A stretch of 64,000 nucleotides of DNA from positions 60,929 to 124,928 of the forward strand of contig NZ_LIVM01000009.1 in assembly GCF_001418685.1 (NCBI RefSeq). Direction: 5' to 3'. The notes below the pieces were generated by a model. That model was not told the DNA's origin. It ran no database searches and was given only the letters and a program-made list of their open reading frames with translations. This document shows positions 28,733 to 37,701 of this stretch, in pieces; within the stretch, counting starts at the first letter, position 1; each line of letters begins with the position of its first letter. The DNA is from Apibacter mensalis. GTDB lineage: Bacteria; Bacteroidota; Bacteroidia; Flavobacteriales; Weeksellaceae. The position numbers and the translations under genes are program-made.

Positions 28733-29199
28733 TTATATTCTAATTTATGAGCCGGCAAATTTACAAAAAGTATTTAAAAAAAGGAAATTTTTAACACTAA
28801 GGATAAAATTAAAACCTCATTTAATTCTCAATAAATCTGTAATTTATCAAAATTATTTATCTAAGTTTTTATAGATTCTTATATGGATGGCTAAAAAAAG
28901 ATATTCATTAGATTTATGTTTAACATTGTAAAAATGCCATTCTTTACTACTAACATATATAGGCATATATATATAGCATATAAATTGATTAGAATAAATT
29001 TTAATGTATGTAAATTTTAATTTTAAATTGAGAAACTAATAAAAATATAATAGAAAGTAAGTATATAATTTTGATAAAAAATCCAATAAAATTAATTCAT
29101 TATTTTAAATTGATTTTTTAGATAGTTTATAATATTTATGAAAAATTGTGTATGATGTTGATATGATTTATATTTGCCTTATATAATAATAATCAAGCT
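28733..29199. other. 467-base divergent spacer between tig and DUF3822
   Basis: Contains the tig -7 element (28756-28763), the stray TTAACACTAA copy (28791-28800), and the DUF3822-rsmD promoter (29146-29176). The middle 340 bases are AT-rich with no ORF. Confidence 0.5.
29146..29176 (+). promoter_or_regulatory. Promoter of the DUF3822-rsmD operon
   Basis: TTG at 29146-29148, 20-base spacer, TATATTTG at 29169-29176; predicted transcript start about 17 bases before the TTG start codon. Confidence 0.65.
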
Positions 29200-29961
29200 T
29201 TGAAAAAAAGTAAGCGATTACATACTCCCAACCAACCATTATCTACTACATTAAATTTTTTATTTGAAGATAAAAAAGCATCTTATATTGTTAATAATGA
29301 AAAGAAAATTATACATTATGAAAGTATATTGACTCAAGTAGATAAAGAAACTATACAAAATAAGCTTTTAAAAAATAATTTTTTTAACACAAAGTGTAAT
29401 TTTTTAGATGTCACCCTATTAAATGATAAATTTACGCTGATTCCCCATGAATTTTTTGAAGAAAGAACTGCTGAAATGTTTTTAAATTTAAATGTTCCTC
29501 ATTTAGAAAATATGGGTATACGATTTAATTTAATACCCAATTTTGATTTAGTATTAGTCTTTTATTATCCTGAAATAATTGAGGCACTTTTCACATCGTT
29601 TTCAGACAAAATTAGAATTTCTCATACAGGATTTAAATTCTTATCAAAAATTAATAAAGATTTTTATAAGAATGGTTATTTTATTCAAATTTATGATAAT
29701 TATTTTGAGATATCCATTATAGAAGAAGAAAAATTAATTTTATATAATATATATCCTTACAAAATAGTGGATGATATAGAATATTTTTTAAAACTTATAT
29801 CTACTACATTAGACAAGAAACTTTCTATGTATAATTTATATTATTACAATATTCCTCATAGAGTTAAATCCTTAAAAAGATTTGAAAAACTTTTTCATGA
29901 TGTTATTTTTGGTGTAGAAAACGTTTTTGAAAGAGAAAATTATACAATTTTAGATATATGA
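29200..29961 (+). CDS. DUF3822 family protein
   Basis: 253 residues starting at TTG 29200, the first possible start after the promoter. The family is restricted to Bacteroidota and is almost always next to rsmD, as here. The fold is predicted to be ASKHA-like (actin/hexokinase type) by family knowledge; no catalytic residue is evident in the sequence. Its stop codon overlaps the rsmD start (ATGA at 29958-29961), so the two are translationally coupled. Confidence 0.82.
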   Translation: MKKSKRLHTPNQPLSTTLNFLFEDKKASYIVNNEKKIIHYESILTQVDKETIQNKLLKNNFFNTKCNFLDVTLLNDKFTLIPHEFFEERTAEMFLNLNVPHLENMGIRFNLIPNFDLVLVFYYPEIIEALFTSFSDKIRISHTGFKFLSKINKDFYKNGYFIQIYDNYFEISIIEEEKLILYNIYPYKIVDDIEYFLKLISTTLDKKLSMYNLYYYNIPHRVKSLKRFEKLFHDVIFGVENVFERENYTILDI

Positions 29962-30509
29962 TACGAATTATATCAGGAAAACTCAAAGGAAAGAAAATTT
30001 CTGCACCTAAACATTTTGAGGTTAGGCCGACCACTGATTTTTCAAAAGAAGCATTATTTAGCATCATTACCAACAGATACACTATACCGGATATATCAGT
30101 ACTTGATTTGTTTTCGGGGATAGGTTCAATAGATTACGAATTTGCTTCACGTGGTTGTAAAGATATTACTTCTGTGGAAATGAATGAAAAACATGTTAAA
30201 TTTATTCAAGATACCACCAAGATTTTAGGGATAAGTGATATAAACGTGGTGAGACAAAATGTTTTAAGTTTTTTAGAAAAGGGAAGCTATAAAAAATATG
30301 ATATTATATTTGCAGATCCACCTTTTGATTGGGAAGATAAGCAATATGAAAATTTAATTCAGTCAGTACTTCAACATAATTTTTTATCAGAAAACGGTGA
30401 ATTTATTTTAGAGCATAATACACGCAAAGATTTCTCAGAATTTCCCAATTTCACTGAATCCAGAAAATATGGGAATGTACGTTTTTCTTTTTTTAATTTT
30501 AAAAATTAA
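29958..30509 (+). CDS. rsmD: 16S rRNA (guanine-966-N2) methyltransferase
   Basis: 183 residues. RISGKLKGKKISAP at the N-terminus, RPTTDFSKEALFSI near residue 26, the SAM motif VLDLFSGIGSIDYE near residue 49, and the N2-amino-methylase motif ADPPF near residue 121. Methylates G966 of 16S rRNA in the assembled 30S subunit. Overlaps the preceding gene by four bases. Confidence 0.94.
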   Translation: MIRIISGKLKGKKISAPKHFEVRPTTDFSKEALFSIITNRYTIPDISVLDLFSGIGSIDYEFASRGCKDITSVEMNEKHVKFIQDTTKILGISDINVVRQNVLSFLEKGSYKKYDIIFADPPFDWEDKQYENLIQSVLQHNFLSENGEFILEHNTRKDFSEFPNFTESRKYGNVRFSFFNFKN

Positions 30510-31210
30510 ATTTTTACCTGAAAAATAAATCTCAAAAATTTATAAATAATTTATAAATGATCATATATTTTTTTATATCACTTATCTAAATTTTGAAATA
30601 ATTTAGTACATTAAAAAAATTGTGTCTATTGATTATTTCGTTTATCGAAATAGATTATTTATATAATTTATGGTTGGTTATTATTTCTTATTTTTTCAAT
30701 AGGCATAAAAAAAGAGTACTCGGTGTTGTTGAGCCCCATTTTGACCGAATCAATTCAGTATACTTCTCAAATATAAATTATAATTACACGACGCGGACTT
30801 TTAAAAAATATATTTCAGGCAGTTTATTTATGTATCTGTGAATATTCAATTTATTTGATGGTTATACTATTCTAATCATAATGAAAAAATTAATTTAAAA
30901 AATTATCTTTATATAAAAATAGATCAAAGCATTAATTGAACAGCTTAAATAATATAAAATAGTTAATCATAAGAACAACCATAACCCAAATTAAAAATTG
31001 TGACGAATCTAGTTGTTTTAAGAAATAATTCATAAAAAATAAAAATTTATCAATCTCACATTGTATTTCATAAAAAAATTAACATTTGAATATACTTGGG
31101 TTTGTATTTTATTCTTTTGTAATACAACTTTGTATGTTTTTAATTTTTAAAGATAAATTTATGTTGTAAGTTGTGATTTAAATTAATAACTTTGAATAAA
31201 TTTTATTAGT
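30510..31210. other. 700-base spacer before ahcY with a GC-richer patch
   Basis: Mostly AT-rich. A patch at about 30705-30780 is clearly richer in G and C (GAGTACTCGGTGTTG and nearby ACCGAATC form a small stem TCGGT/ACCGA) and stands out from its surroundings. A 7-base hairpin TATTTCG/CGAAATA is at 30634-30652, and TTGTATT/AATACAA arms at 31102-31127. A 73-codon open frame across the patch does not look like a real gene. The ahcY promoter is at the right end. Confidence 0.45.
31164..31194 (+). promoter_or_regulatory. ahcY promoter
   Basis: TTG at 31164-31166, 20-base spacer, TAACTTTG at 31187-31194, and the start codon 16 bases later. Confidence 0.7.
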
Positions 31211-32524
31211 ATGAGCACAAAAATTGATTACATTCCATATAAAGTTAAGGATATTTCATTAGCTGATTGGGGAAGAATGGAAATTGAATTAGCAGAAGCT
31301 GAAATGCCCGGATTAATGGCACTTCGTACAGAATATAAAGAAAAACAACCCTTGAAAGGAGCTAGAATTGCCGGTTGTCTTCATATGACTATTCAAACCG
31401 CTGTTTTGATTGAAACCTTACAAGCATTAGGGGCTGAAGTTTCTTGGAGCTCATGTAATATTTTTTCCACTCAAGATCATGCTGCTGCTGCTATAGCAGC
31501 TAAAGGCACATCGGTATATGCTTGGAAAGGTATGAATGAAGAAGAATTCAACTGGTGTATTGAAAAAACCCTTTTCTTTGGAGAAGATAAAAAACCTTTG
31601 AACATGATTTTAGATGATGGAGGAGATTTAACTAATATGGTTTTAGATAAGTATCCGGAATTAGTTTCAGGGATTAAGGGTCTTTCTGAAGAAACCACTA
31701 CTGGAGTACATAGATTACATGAAAGAGTTAAAAACGGTACTTTGTTAATACCGGCTATCAATATTAATGATTCCGTTACAAAATCAAAATTTGATAATAA
31801 ATATGGATGCAAAGAGTCTGCTGTTGATGCAGTACGTAGAGCTACCGATTTAATGATTGCAGGTAAAGTAGTAGTAGTAGCAGGATATGGAGATGTAGGT
31901 AAAGGTTCGGCTGCATCATTTAGAGGAGCCGGAGCGAGAGTTATTGTCACGGAAATTGATCCTATATGTGCCTTGCAGGCAGCAATGGATGGATATGAAG
32001 TTAAAAAAATGGATTATGCCATTACTAAAGCAGATATTGTAATTACCTGTACGGGAAATTGTGATATTATACAAGGTAAGCATTTTGAAAAAATGAAAGA
32101 TAAAACCGTTGTTTGTAATATAGGACATTTTGATAATGAAATTGATATGGCTTGGTTAAATGCCAATTACGGTTCCACTAAAGTTACCATTAAACCACAA
32201 GTCGATAAATATACAATTAACGGAAAAGATATTATTGTTCTTGCGGAAGGTCGTTTAGTTAATTTAGGATGTGCAACCGGCCATCCAAGTTTTGTGATGA
32301 GTAATTCTTTCTGTAATCAAACACTTGCTCAGATAGAGCTATGGCAGAACTCTAATAAATATGAAAATAAAGTATATACTTTGCCCAAGCATTTAGATGA
32401 AAAAGTAGCTAAGCTTCACCTGGCTAAAATAGGAGTGGAACTAGACATTCTTTCAGAGAAACAGGCAAAATATATTGGAGTTCCTGTTAAGGGACCGTTT
32501 AAATCGGATGAATATAGATATTAA
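31211..32524 (+). CDS. ahcY: Adenosylhomocysteinase
   Basis: 437 residues. Hydrolyses S-adenosylhomocysteine to homocysteine and adenosine with bound NAD. Seen: [15 protein letters not shown] near residue 57, [15 protein letters not shown] near residue 82, the NAD-binding [12 protein letters not shown] near residue 224, and the C-terminal PFKSDEYRY that completes the neighbouring active site. Recycles the by-product of the methyltransferases in this window (RsmD, PrmA, THUMP-like enzyme). Its own promoter and terminator make it a single-gene unit. Confidence 0.97.
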   Translation: MSTKIDYIPYKVKDISLADWGRMEIELAEAEMPGLMALRTEYKEKQPLKGARIAGCLHMTIQTAVLIETLQALGAEVSWSSCNIFSTQDHAAAAIAAKGTSVYAWKGMNEEEFNWCIEKTLFFGEDKKPLNMILDDGGDLTNMVLDKYPELVSGIKGLSEETTTGVHRLHERVKNGTLLIPAININDSVTKSKFDNKYGCKESAVDAVRRATDLMIAGKVVVVAGYGDVGKGSAASFRGAGARVIVTEIDPICALQAAMDGYEVKKMDYAITKADIVITCTGNCDIIQGKHFEKMKDKTVVCNIGHFDNEIDMAWLNANYGSTKVTIKPQVDKYTINGKDIIVLAEGRLVNLGCATGHPSFVMSNSFCNQTLAQIELWQNSNKYENKVYTLPKHLDEKVAKLHLAKIGVELDILSEKQAKYIGVPVKGPFKSDEYRY

Positions 32525-32548
32525 CATATTCATTACTACACTAATATG

Positions 32549-32574
32549 ATCCGGAATTTTTCCGGATTTTTTTA
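32549..32574 (+). terminator. ahcY terminator
   Basis: ATCCGGAA/TTCCGGAT perfect 8-base stem with a three-base loop, followed by seven T; 25 bases after the ahcY stop codon. Confidence 0.9.
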
Positions 32575-32581
32575 TTATATA

Positions 32582-33214
32582 CTAAATTTCATTTAATATT
32601 CTTTTGTATAATTCAATATTTTTTTCATTTTCCATTTTTTTTATTTTTTGTAAATTAAAATCCGGATATTTTTCAGAGATGAACTTTTTAAAACGTTTAG
32701 GATTTCTTATTAAAAAGAAGCTGTTATCTTCTTCCAGATATATGATACCTCTTGGTTTACAAATTACTGGATACATGATTAATCCACCAATACCTCCACC
32801 TAATAAACCCGAACTAAAAGCAGCTGAACTACTTCCATATATACCCTCAGCATAGAGAAACTTGCCTTGTTCTTGTATCTTTAAAAAATTATTAGCTCTT
32901 TCCGGACCAAAATCTTTTCCTTCAGAGGTAAATACTGATTTAATTTTTTTAGGACTGATATATAGATTTCCTTCATATACTATAGCAAAAACATTTTTTA
33001 CTCGTTTATTTTTTTCATCGTAAAATTTATAATCCGTAATCTTTCCTATATGAGTTTTTACCGTTAGTTGATAATTAGTTTTTGAAGGTATTTTTTGAGA
33101 GAAATTTTCAAATGAATCATAAATGCCTTCAGGATAATCCTTTATTTTAGTTTGCGAGTTTACAAATATACTCAAGAAGGATAAAGTAGATGTGACAAGA
33201 AAGATTTTAAACAT
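32582..33214 (-). CDS. Secreted protein of unknown function (possibly DUF6563-like)
   Basis: 210 residues from ATG 33214 (an upstream TTG at 33238 is possible but would spoil the signal peptide). Signal peptide residues 1-20, ending near FVNSQ. The pattern YPEGIYDSFENFSQKIPSK near residue 26 and RVKNVFAIVYEGNLYIS near residue 70 recall small secreted Bacteroidota families of the DUF6563 kind. A glycine-rich hydrophobic stretch (GLLGGGIGGLIMYPV) is near residue 133. Function unknown. Converges on ahcY. Confidence 0.6.
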   Translation of the reverse strand: MFKIFLVTSTLSFLSIFVNSQTKIKDYPEGIYDSFENFSQKIPSKTNYQLTVKTHIGKITDYKFYDEKNKRVKNVFAIVYEGNLYISPKKIKSVFTSEGKDFGPERANNFLKIQEQGKFLYAEGIYGSSSAAFSSGLLGGGIGGLIMYPVICKPRGIIYLEEDNSFFLIRNPKRFKKFISEKYPDFNLQKIKKMENEKNIELYKRILNEI

Positions 33215-33285
33215 AATGAATATTTTTTGATTTTTCAAATATAATTAATATTTTAATGAGATAAACTAATCCAGTAAATTAATTA

Positions 33286-33316
33286 TTGTTTAAAATACTT
33301 AAAAGCTATACTTTTG
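33286..33316 (+). promoter_or_regulatory. ackA promoter
   Basis: TTG at 33286-33288, 20-base spacer, TACTTTTG at 33309-33316. The TTG is the -33 element, not a start codon, which fixes the ackA ATG at 33334. Confidence 0.7.
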
Positions 33317-33333
33317 CATTAAAAATTATTAGG

Positions 33334-34545
33334 ATGTTAATATTAGTTATTAATGCGGGAAGTTCTTCTATTAAATATCAATTGCTAAATATGGATTCAA
33401 ATTCTGTAATTGCTAAAGGATTGGTAGAAAGAATAGGTACTACTGGCGGAATTATCACACACAGGTATCTGAAAAACGGAGTTTCAGACAAAAAACAAAT
33501 TCATCAAGAATTTCCCACTCATGTAGAGGGAATGAAACTTATTGTTGAATTGTTAACAGCAAAAGATTTTGGAGTAATTAGTGATCCATCAGATATTAAA
33601 GGAGTGGGGCACAGAATTGTACAAGGGGGAGGGAAATTTAACATTCCGGTTTTAATTACCGATGAGGTTAAGAGTGAAATTAAGGAAATGAGTGCTTTAG
33701 CTCCATTACATAATCCTGCTAACTTATTAGGTATAGAAGTTGCACAAAAATTTTTTCCCAATATTCCTCAGGTAGCTGTTTTTGATACTGCATTCCATCT
33801 TACTATGCCACCCAAAGCATACAGATATGCAATTCCCAACAATTTTTATACAGAATATAAGATAAGATCTTACGGAGCTCATGGTACTAGTCATAAATAT
33901 GTTAGAAGACAGGCCGTAAACCATTTAAATAATCAAAAAGCAAAAATCATAACTATACACTTAGGAAATGGATCAAGTATTACCGCTATCAATGAAAAAG
34001 GTGAAAGTATAGATACATCCATGGGCTTTACTCCTCTTAACGGTTTAGTTATGGGTACTAGAAGTGGCGATATAGATCCTTCTGTTTTATTTTATATGGT
34101 AAGAGAATGCGGGATAAAATTTGAAGAATTGGATGATCTTTTAAATAAAAAGTCAGGAATGTTGGGACTTACCGGAAAAAGTGATGCGAGAGATGTAGAT
34201 GAAATGTATTTAAAAGGTGATCAAAATGCTATTTTATGTTTAGACTTGTATTCCTATAGAGTTAAAAAATATATAGGTGCATATATAGCAGCTTTAAATG
34301 GGGTGGATGCGATTGTTTTTACAGCAGGAATAGGGGAAAATGATGCCCAATTAAGATCATTAATATGTAAAGACTTAGATTACCTTGGTATTAAATTGGA
34401 CGAAAATAAAAATGTTGAATTAAGCGGACCGGATACGGTTGAAGAAATTCAGGCATCCGAATCAAAAGTTAAAATAATGATTATTCCTACTAACGAAGAA
34501 TTAGAAATAGCTAACGATACTTTGAATATTTTAAAAGAAATGTAA
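33334..34545 (+). CDS. ackA: Acetate kinase
   Basis: 403 residues. Makes ATP and acetate from acetyl phosphate, or the reverse. ASKHA-fold motifs: VINAGSSSIKYQLL at the start, GHRIVQGGG near residue 92, AVFDTAFH near residue 148, MGFTPLNGLVMGTRSGDIDP near residue 230, and FTAGIGEND near residue 329. No phosphotransacetylase gene is adjacent, which is unusual since pta commonly neighbours ackA. Suggests overflow or fermentative acetate metabolism. Confidence 0.96.
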   Translation: MLILVINAGSSSIKYQLLNMDSNSVIAKGLVERIGTTGGIITHRYLKNGVSDKKQIHQEFPTHVEGMKLIVELLTAKDFGVISDPSDIKGVGHRIVQGGGKFNIPVLITDEVKSEIKEMSALAPLHNPANLLGIEVAQKFFPNIPQVAVFDTAFHLTMPPKAYRYAIPNNFYTEYKIRSYGAHGTSHKYVRRQAVNHLNNQKAKIITIHLGNGSSITAINEKGESIDTSMGFTPLNGLVMGTRSGDIDPSVLFYMVRECGIKFEELDDLLNKKSGMLGLTGKSDARDVDEMYLKGDQNAILCLDLYSYRVKKYIGAYIAALNGVDAIVFTAGIGENDAQLRSLICKDLDYLGIKLDENKNVELSGPDTVEEIQASESKVKIMIIPTNEELEIANDTLNILKEM

Positions 34546-34574
34546 TGTCTATATCTAATATTTAAAAATAAATA

Positions 34575-34602
34575 AAAAGCTGCAAATTATTGCAGCTTTT
34601 AT
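34575..34602. terminator. Bidirectional terminator, ackA and small membrane gene
   Basis: AAAAGCTGCAA and TTGCAGCTTTT, perfect 11-base stem with loop ATTA, flanked by A and T runs so that it can work on both strands between convergent genes. Confidence 0.88.
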
Positions 34603-34616
34603 TGTATTAAATTTAC

Positions 34617-34859
34617 TTATTTTATATAAACTACTTCCACATTCTGTTGATGAGGAAGAGTTTTAGATCTAACATCATCAGGAGATACATTTGCATTAAT
34701 TTTACCTCTATTTTCGGCAATACCGTATGTTAACCAATATGGAAGGATACATACCAAAAAAGTAAGGCACCAAAATCCTAAAAAGGCAATTAATAAAAAT
34801 AGAATAAATCCTATAAATTTCATAAATGGCCAAGCACCTATATAAAGCAATGTCACCAT
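34617..34859 (-). CDS. Small membrane protein
   Basis: 80 residues from ATG 34859. Two membrane segments (about 2-20 and 22-45, with GFWCLTFLVCILPYWL) followed by a polar tail ending VEVVYIK. A longer version from TTG 34889 is rejected because that TTG is part of the -7 element TACATTTG (34887-34894). No family recognised. An alternative start is the ATG encoding MKFIGF. Single gene converging on ackA. Confidence 0.55.
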   Translation of the reverse strand: MVTLLYIGAWPFMKFIGFILFLLIAFLGFWCLTFLVCILPYWLTYGIAENRGKINANVSPDDVRSKTLPHQQNVEVVYIK

Positions 34860-34886
34860 AATACAATTATTATATATTGTTTTGCT

Positions 34887-34894
34887 CAAATGTA
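34887..34894 (-). promoter_or_regulatory. -7 element of the small membrane gene
   Basis: TACATTTG on the minus strand, 28 bases before the chosen ATG; it excludes the overlapping TTG start. Confidence 0.5.
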
Positions 34895-35156
34895 ATAATT
34901 AATTTTAATCAAAACAAAAAATAATTTGATTTATTGTAACCCAATTCATCAAAAAAATTTCAAGTCTTAAAAATTTTTAATAGAACTTAATTTTAAATGC
35001 TGTATCTTTATGCTGACTTTTAAAACTAAAACCTATTATATATAATTGAACAAGATGTTTTATTCATTTATAATCTATTAGTTTTAAATAATACTCAAAT
35101 AAACATCAAGCTTCTTCTACATGTTTTAATGAGGTTTTTACTAAAGTTGAAAATAA

Positions 35157-36026
35157 TTATTTTGTTAGATTAATTGCTTTGTTAGTATTAACAATAGCTC
35201 TATTATTTTTATAGTCAATCCATTTTTGACCTTGTTTTTTTCTCATAAAGTTATCATAATTTCTTTTAATGAAAATATTTAAAACTGCATTGATAAAATT
35301 TGACGGTTTTTTAGCTAAAGATCGTAAGCTCATTGAAAAACTTGGAGTTAAATATTGCATATAATGCCACCATCCTTCAGGCATATATAACATTTCACCA
35401 TGAGATAAATGTGCCTTATAAGGAGTAATATATTTTAATCCTGGCCATTTAACAAAATCAGGATTATCAAAATTTATATCTTCTCTGCAAATAGTTGCAT
35501 AGGGAATCTTATACATATACTTCGTATCTTGAGGTTTTATCAGTATACATTGTTTTTCACCTGCAAAATGAAAATGTAAAATATTTGCTAAATCTATATC
35601 AAAATGCATAAAGACATTAGAACCTGCTCCTCCAAAAAATAACATAGGTAAACTTTTAAATAAATTTAGACCAAGATCAGGAAATTTAAAATCTTCCTGC
35701 ATGGCAGGTACTTGTTTCAAAATATTAAACAAAAAAATCCTTAAATCAGTAGGTCCCTTTTGTAATAAATCTATATAATCAGTCATTTTCATTTTGGCAT
35801 CCGGTTCATTTACCTTTTTATCTGCACTTACCGGATCGTTATTATACAGTGGAACGATTTTATCTCCGGCAATTTTTTTTATATAGTCAAAATTCCATTT
35901 TCTATAAGCAGGCCAATCCTCTGTTAGTTTTTCAATTATAACTGGTTTTTGAGGTTTATAATATTGATTGTAAAATTCATCTTTAGATATTTTTTCAACT
36001 CGGTCAATTACTTCATAATTAAACAT
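35157..36026 (-). CDS. JmjC/cupin-like domain protein
   Basis: 289 residues. Cupin_8/JmjC-type double-stranded beta helix: PQKPVIIEKL near residue 25, an iron-binding H-x-D in FMHFDIDL near residue 142, LHFHFAGEKQCILIKPQD near residue 150, and the distal His in EGWWHYMQYL near residue 218. Members are Fe(II)/2-oxoglutarate hydroxylases acting on proteins, RNA or small molecules; substrate unknown. It follows pepP by 36 bases on the same strand, so the two are likely cotranscribed. Confidence 0.8.
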   Translation of the reverse strand: MFNYEVIDRVEKISKDEFYNQYYKPQKPVIIEKLTEDWPAYRKWNFDYIKKIAGDKIVPLYNNDPVSADKKVNEPDAKMKMTDYIDLLQKGPTDLRIFLFNILKQVPAMQEDFKFPDLGLNLFKSLPMLFFGGAGSNVFMHFDIDLANILHFHFAGEKQCILIKPQDTKYMYKIPYATICREDINFDNPDFVKWPGLKYITPYKAHLSHGEMLYMPEGWWHYMQYLTPSFSMSLRSLAKKPSNFINAVLNIFIKRNYDNFMRKKQGQKWIDYKNNRAIVNTNKAINLTK

Positions 36027-36062
36027 AGGTTTTAGGTTTAGGGGTTATTTCTATTAAAATTG

Positions 36063-37361
36063 TTATGAATTCATTAGATCTTCTAATTCTTCTATTTCAA
36101 TAGGTATGTTTCTCATTAAATTATGTGGATTCCCATTGGACTGAATCACTACGTTATCTTCTATTCTTATCCCGAATCCTTCTTCAGGTATATATATACC
36201 CGGTTCAACAGTAAATACCATATTTGGTACGAAAGAGTCAGTTAATATTCCATAATCATGAGTATCAAGACCTAGATGATGGGAATTACCATGCATAAAA
36301 TATTTTTTATAAGCGGGCCATTTCGGATCTTGATTTTTTACTTCTTCTGAAGTTAAAAGATTTAACTTTAATAATTCTTCAGTCATTATGTTACCAACTT
36401 CTTCATGGTAACTATACCAGTTATTGCCCGTAATTAATAGTTTAGTGGATTCATTTTTTACATTTAAAACTGATTGATATACTTCTTTTTGTCTTGAAGT
36501 GAACTTTCCGTTAACGGGAAGCGTTCGTGTCATATCCGAAGAGTAATTGGCATACTCAGCCCCTACATCTAACAAAACTACCTCTCCATCTTTACATTCT
36601 TTATTATTTAAAATATAATGCAAGATATTACTGTTTTTACCGGAAGCTATAATAGGAGTGTAGGCCCATCCTTTGGAACGGTTTTTAGTAAACTCATAAA
36701 TTAATTCCGCTTCAATTTCATATTCCCATACACCCGGTTTAACAAAAGGAAGAATCCTTCTAAATCCTTTTTCTGTTATATCACAAGCTCGTTGAATTAT
36801 ATTGATTTCTTCAGGCTCTTTAATAGAACGTAAATGTTGTAATATAGGATTGCTCCTCAAATACCCATGCCCTCTATACTTATTTTGCAATTTTTTAATA
36901 AACCTATCTTCCCTAGTTTCTACTACTTTTTCAGCACGATAGTGTTCATTTATATTTATGTATATAGTATCCATTTGAACCACGACCATGTCAAGAATTT
37001 TCTCAAAATCTTGTAACCAATAAACATTTTTAATTCCGGATACCTCTGTTGCCTGTTCTTTAGAATATTTTTCTCCTTCCCAAATTGTAATATGTTCATT
37101 GGTTTCACGTAAAAATAGCATTTCTCTATGTTCCTCTAAATAAGCATACGGACACAGTACTAATATGGATTCTTCTTGATCAATTCCTGAAAGATAAAAT
37201 AGATCACGTTGCTGTTGAAAGGGGAGGGTACTATCAGCACTGACAGGATAAATATCATTACTGTTAAATATAGCTATTGATTTTGGAGCCATTCTTTGGA
37301 CAAATTTTTTTCTATTTTTAATAAATAAATTTTTGTCTAAAGTACTATATCTGGTATTCAT
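36063..37361 (-). CDS. pepP: Xaa-Pro aminopeptidase (M24B)
   Basis: 432 residues. N-terminal aminopeptidase-P domain (about 1-150) and a creatinase-fold catalytic domain. The five metal ligands can be placed: Asp in LLDVGAEY and SSDMTRT near residues 265-277, His in HGNSHHLGLD near 355, Glu in TVEPGIYIP near 391, and Glu in GIRIEDNV near 405. Removes N-terminal residues preceding proline. TATTTTTG at 37381-37388 (minus strand) is the likely -7 element. Leads an operon with the JmjC-like gene. Confidence 0.93.
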   Translation of the reverse strand: MNTRYSTLDKNLFIKNRKKFVQRMAPKSIAIFNSNDIYPVSADSTLPFQQQRDLFYLSGIDQEESILVLCPYAYLEEHREMLFLRETNEHITIWEGEKYSKEQATEVSGIKNVYWLQDFEKILDMVVVQMDTIYININEHYRAEKVVETREDRFIKKLQNKYRGHGYLRSNPILQHLRSIKEPEEINIIQRACDITEKGFRRILPFVKPGVWEYEIEAELIYEFTKNRSKGWAYTPIIASGKNSNILHYILNNKECKDGEVVLLDVGAEYANYSSDMTRTLPVNGKFTSRQKEVYQSVLNVKNESTKLLITGNNWYSYHEEVGNIMTEELLKLNLLTSEEVKNQDPKWPAYKKYFMHGNSHHLGLDTHDYGILTDSFVPNMVFTVEPGIYIPEEGFGIRIEDNVVIQSNGNPHNLMRNIPIEIEELEDLMNS

Positions 37362-37701
37362 TTAAATTTTTTTTATTTATCAAAAATAACAATAATACTT
37401 AAACTCTTTATAATTTTAATGAAATTATATGACCTTTTTTAGTTTATTTATATATTTATTGCTAGGCAAGTAAATTTTTTTTATTACAAAGAGAACTAAA
37501 ATGAATAATTAATAACAAAATGAATAATAAAATTTATAATTATTATGTTAAATATTGTTATTGATCTGATGTATAAATAATAGATCAACAAAAACGTTAA
37601 AAATGTTCAGTATTTTTAATTGATTCAGCAATTAAAAATGCATGTTTTTTTATAAAAAAGACGAAATTTGTTTAATAGAATTTCCCTTAATAAGATAAGA
37701 T
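37362..37701. other. 340-base divergent spacer, pepP/pepD
   Basis: Holds the pepP -7 element (37381-37388) and, near pepD, a weak GAAATTTG match. A short repeated AATGAATAATAA stretch is at about 37500-37530. No ORF. Confidence 0.45.

Noticed and set aside
30620..30841. 73-codon ORF before ahcY
   Set aside because: Non-ATG start, no promoter or family resemblance, composition not protein-like.
30942..31210. SAH riboswitch upstream of ahcY
   Set aside because: No matching conserved core or pseudoknot sequence; a normal promoter lies 16 bases before the ATG.
31477..31950. 157-codon ORF antisense to ahcY
   Set aside because: Shadow of a highly conserved gene in the opposite strand; low-complexity product.
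33286..33333. Upstream TTG start for ackA
   Set aside because: It is the -33 element of the ackA promoter, and acetate kinases start at the LVINAGSSS segment.
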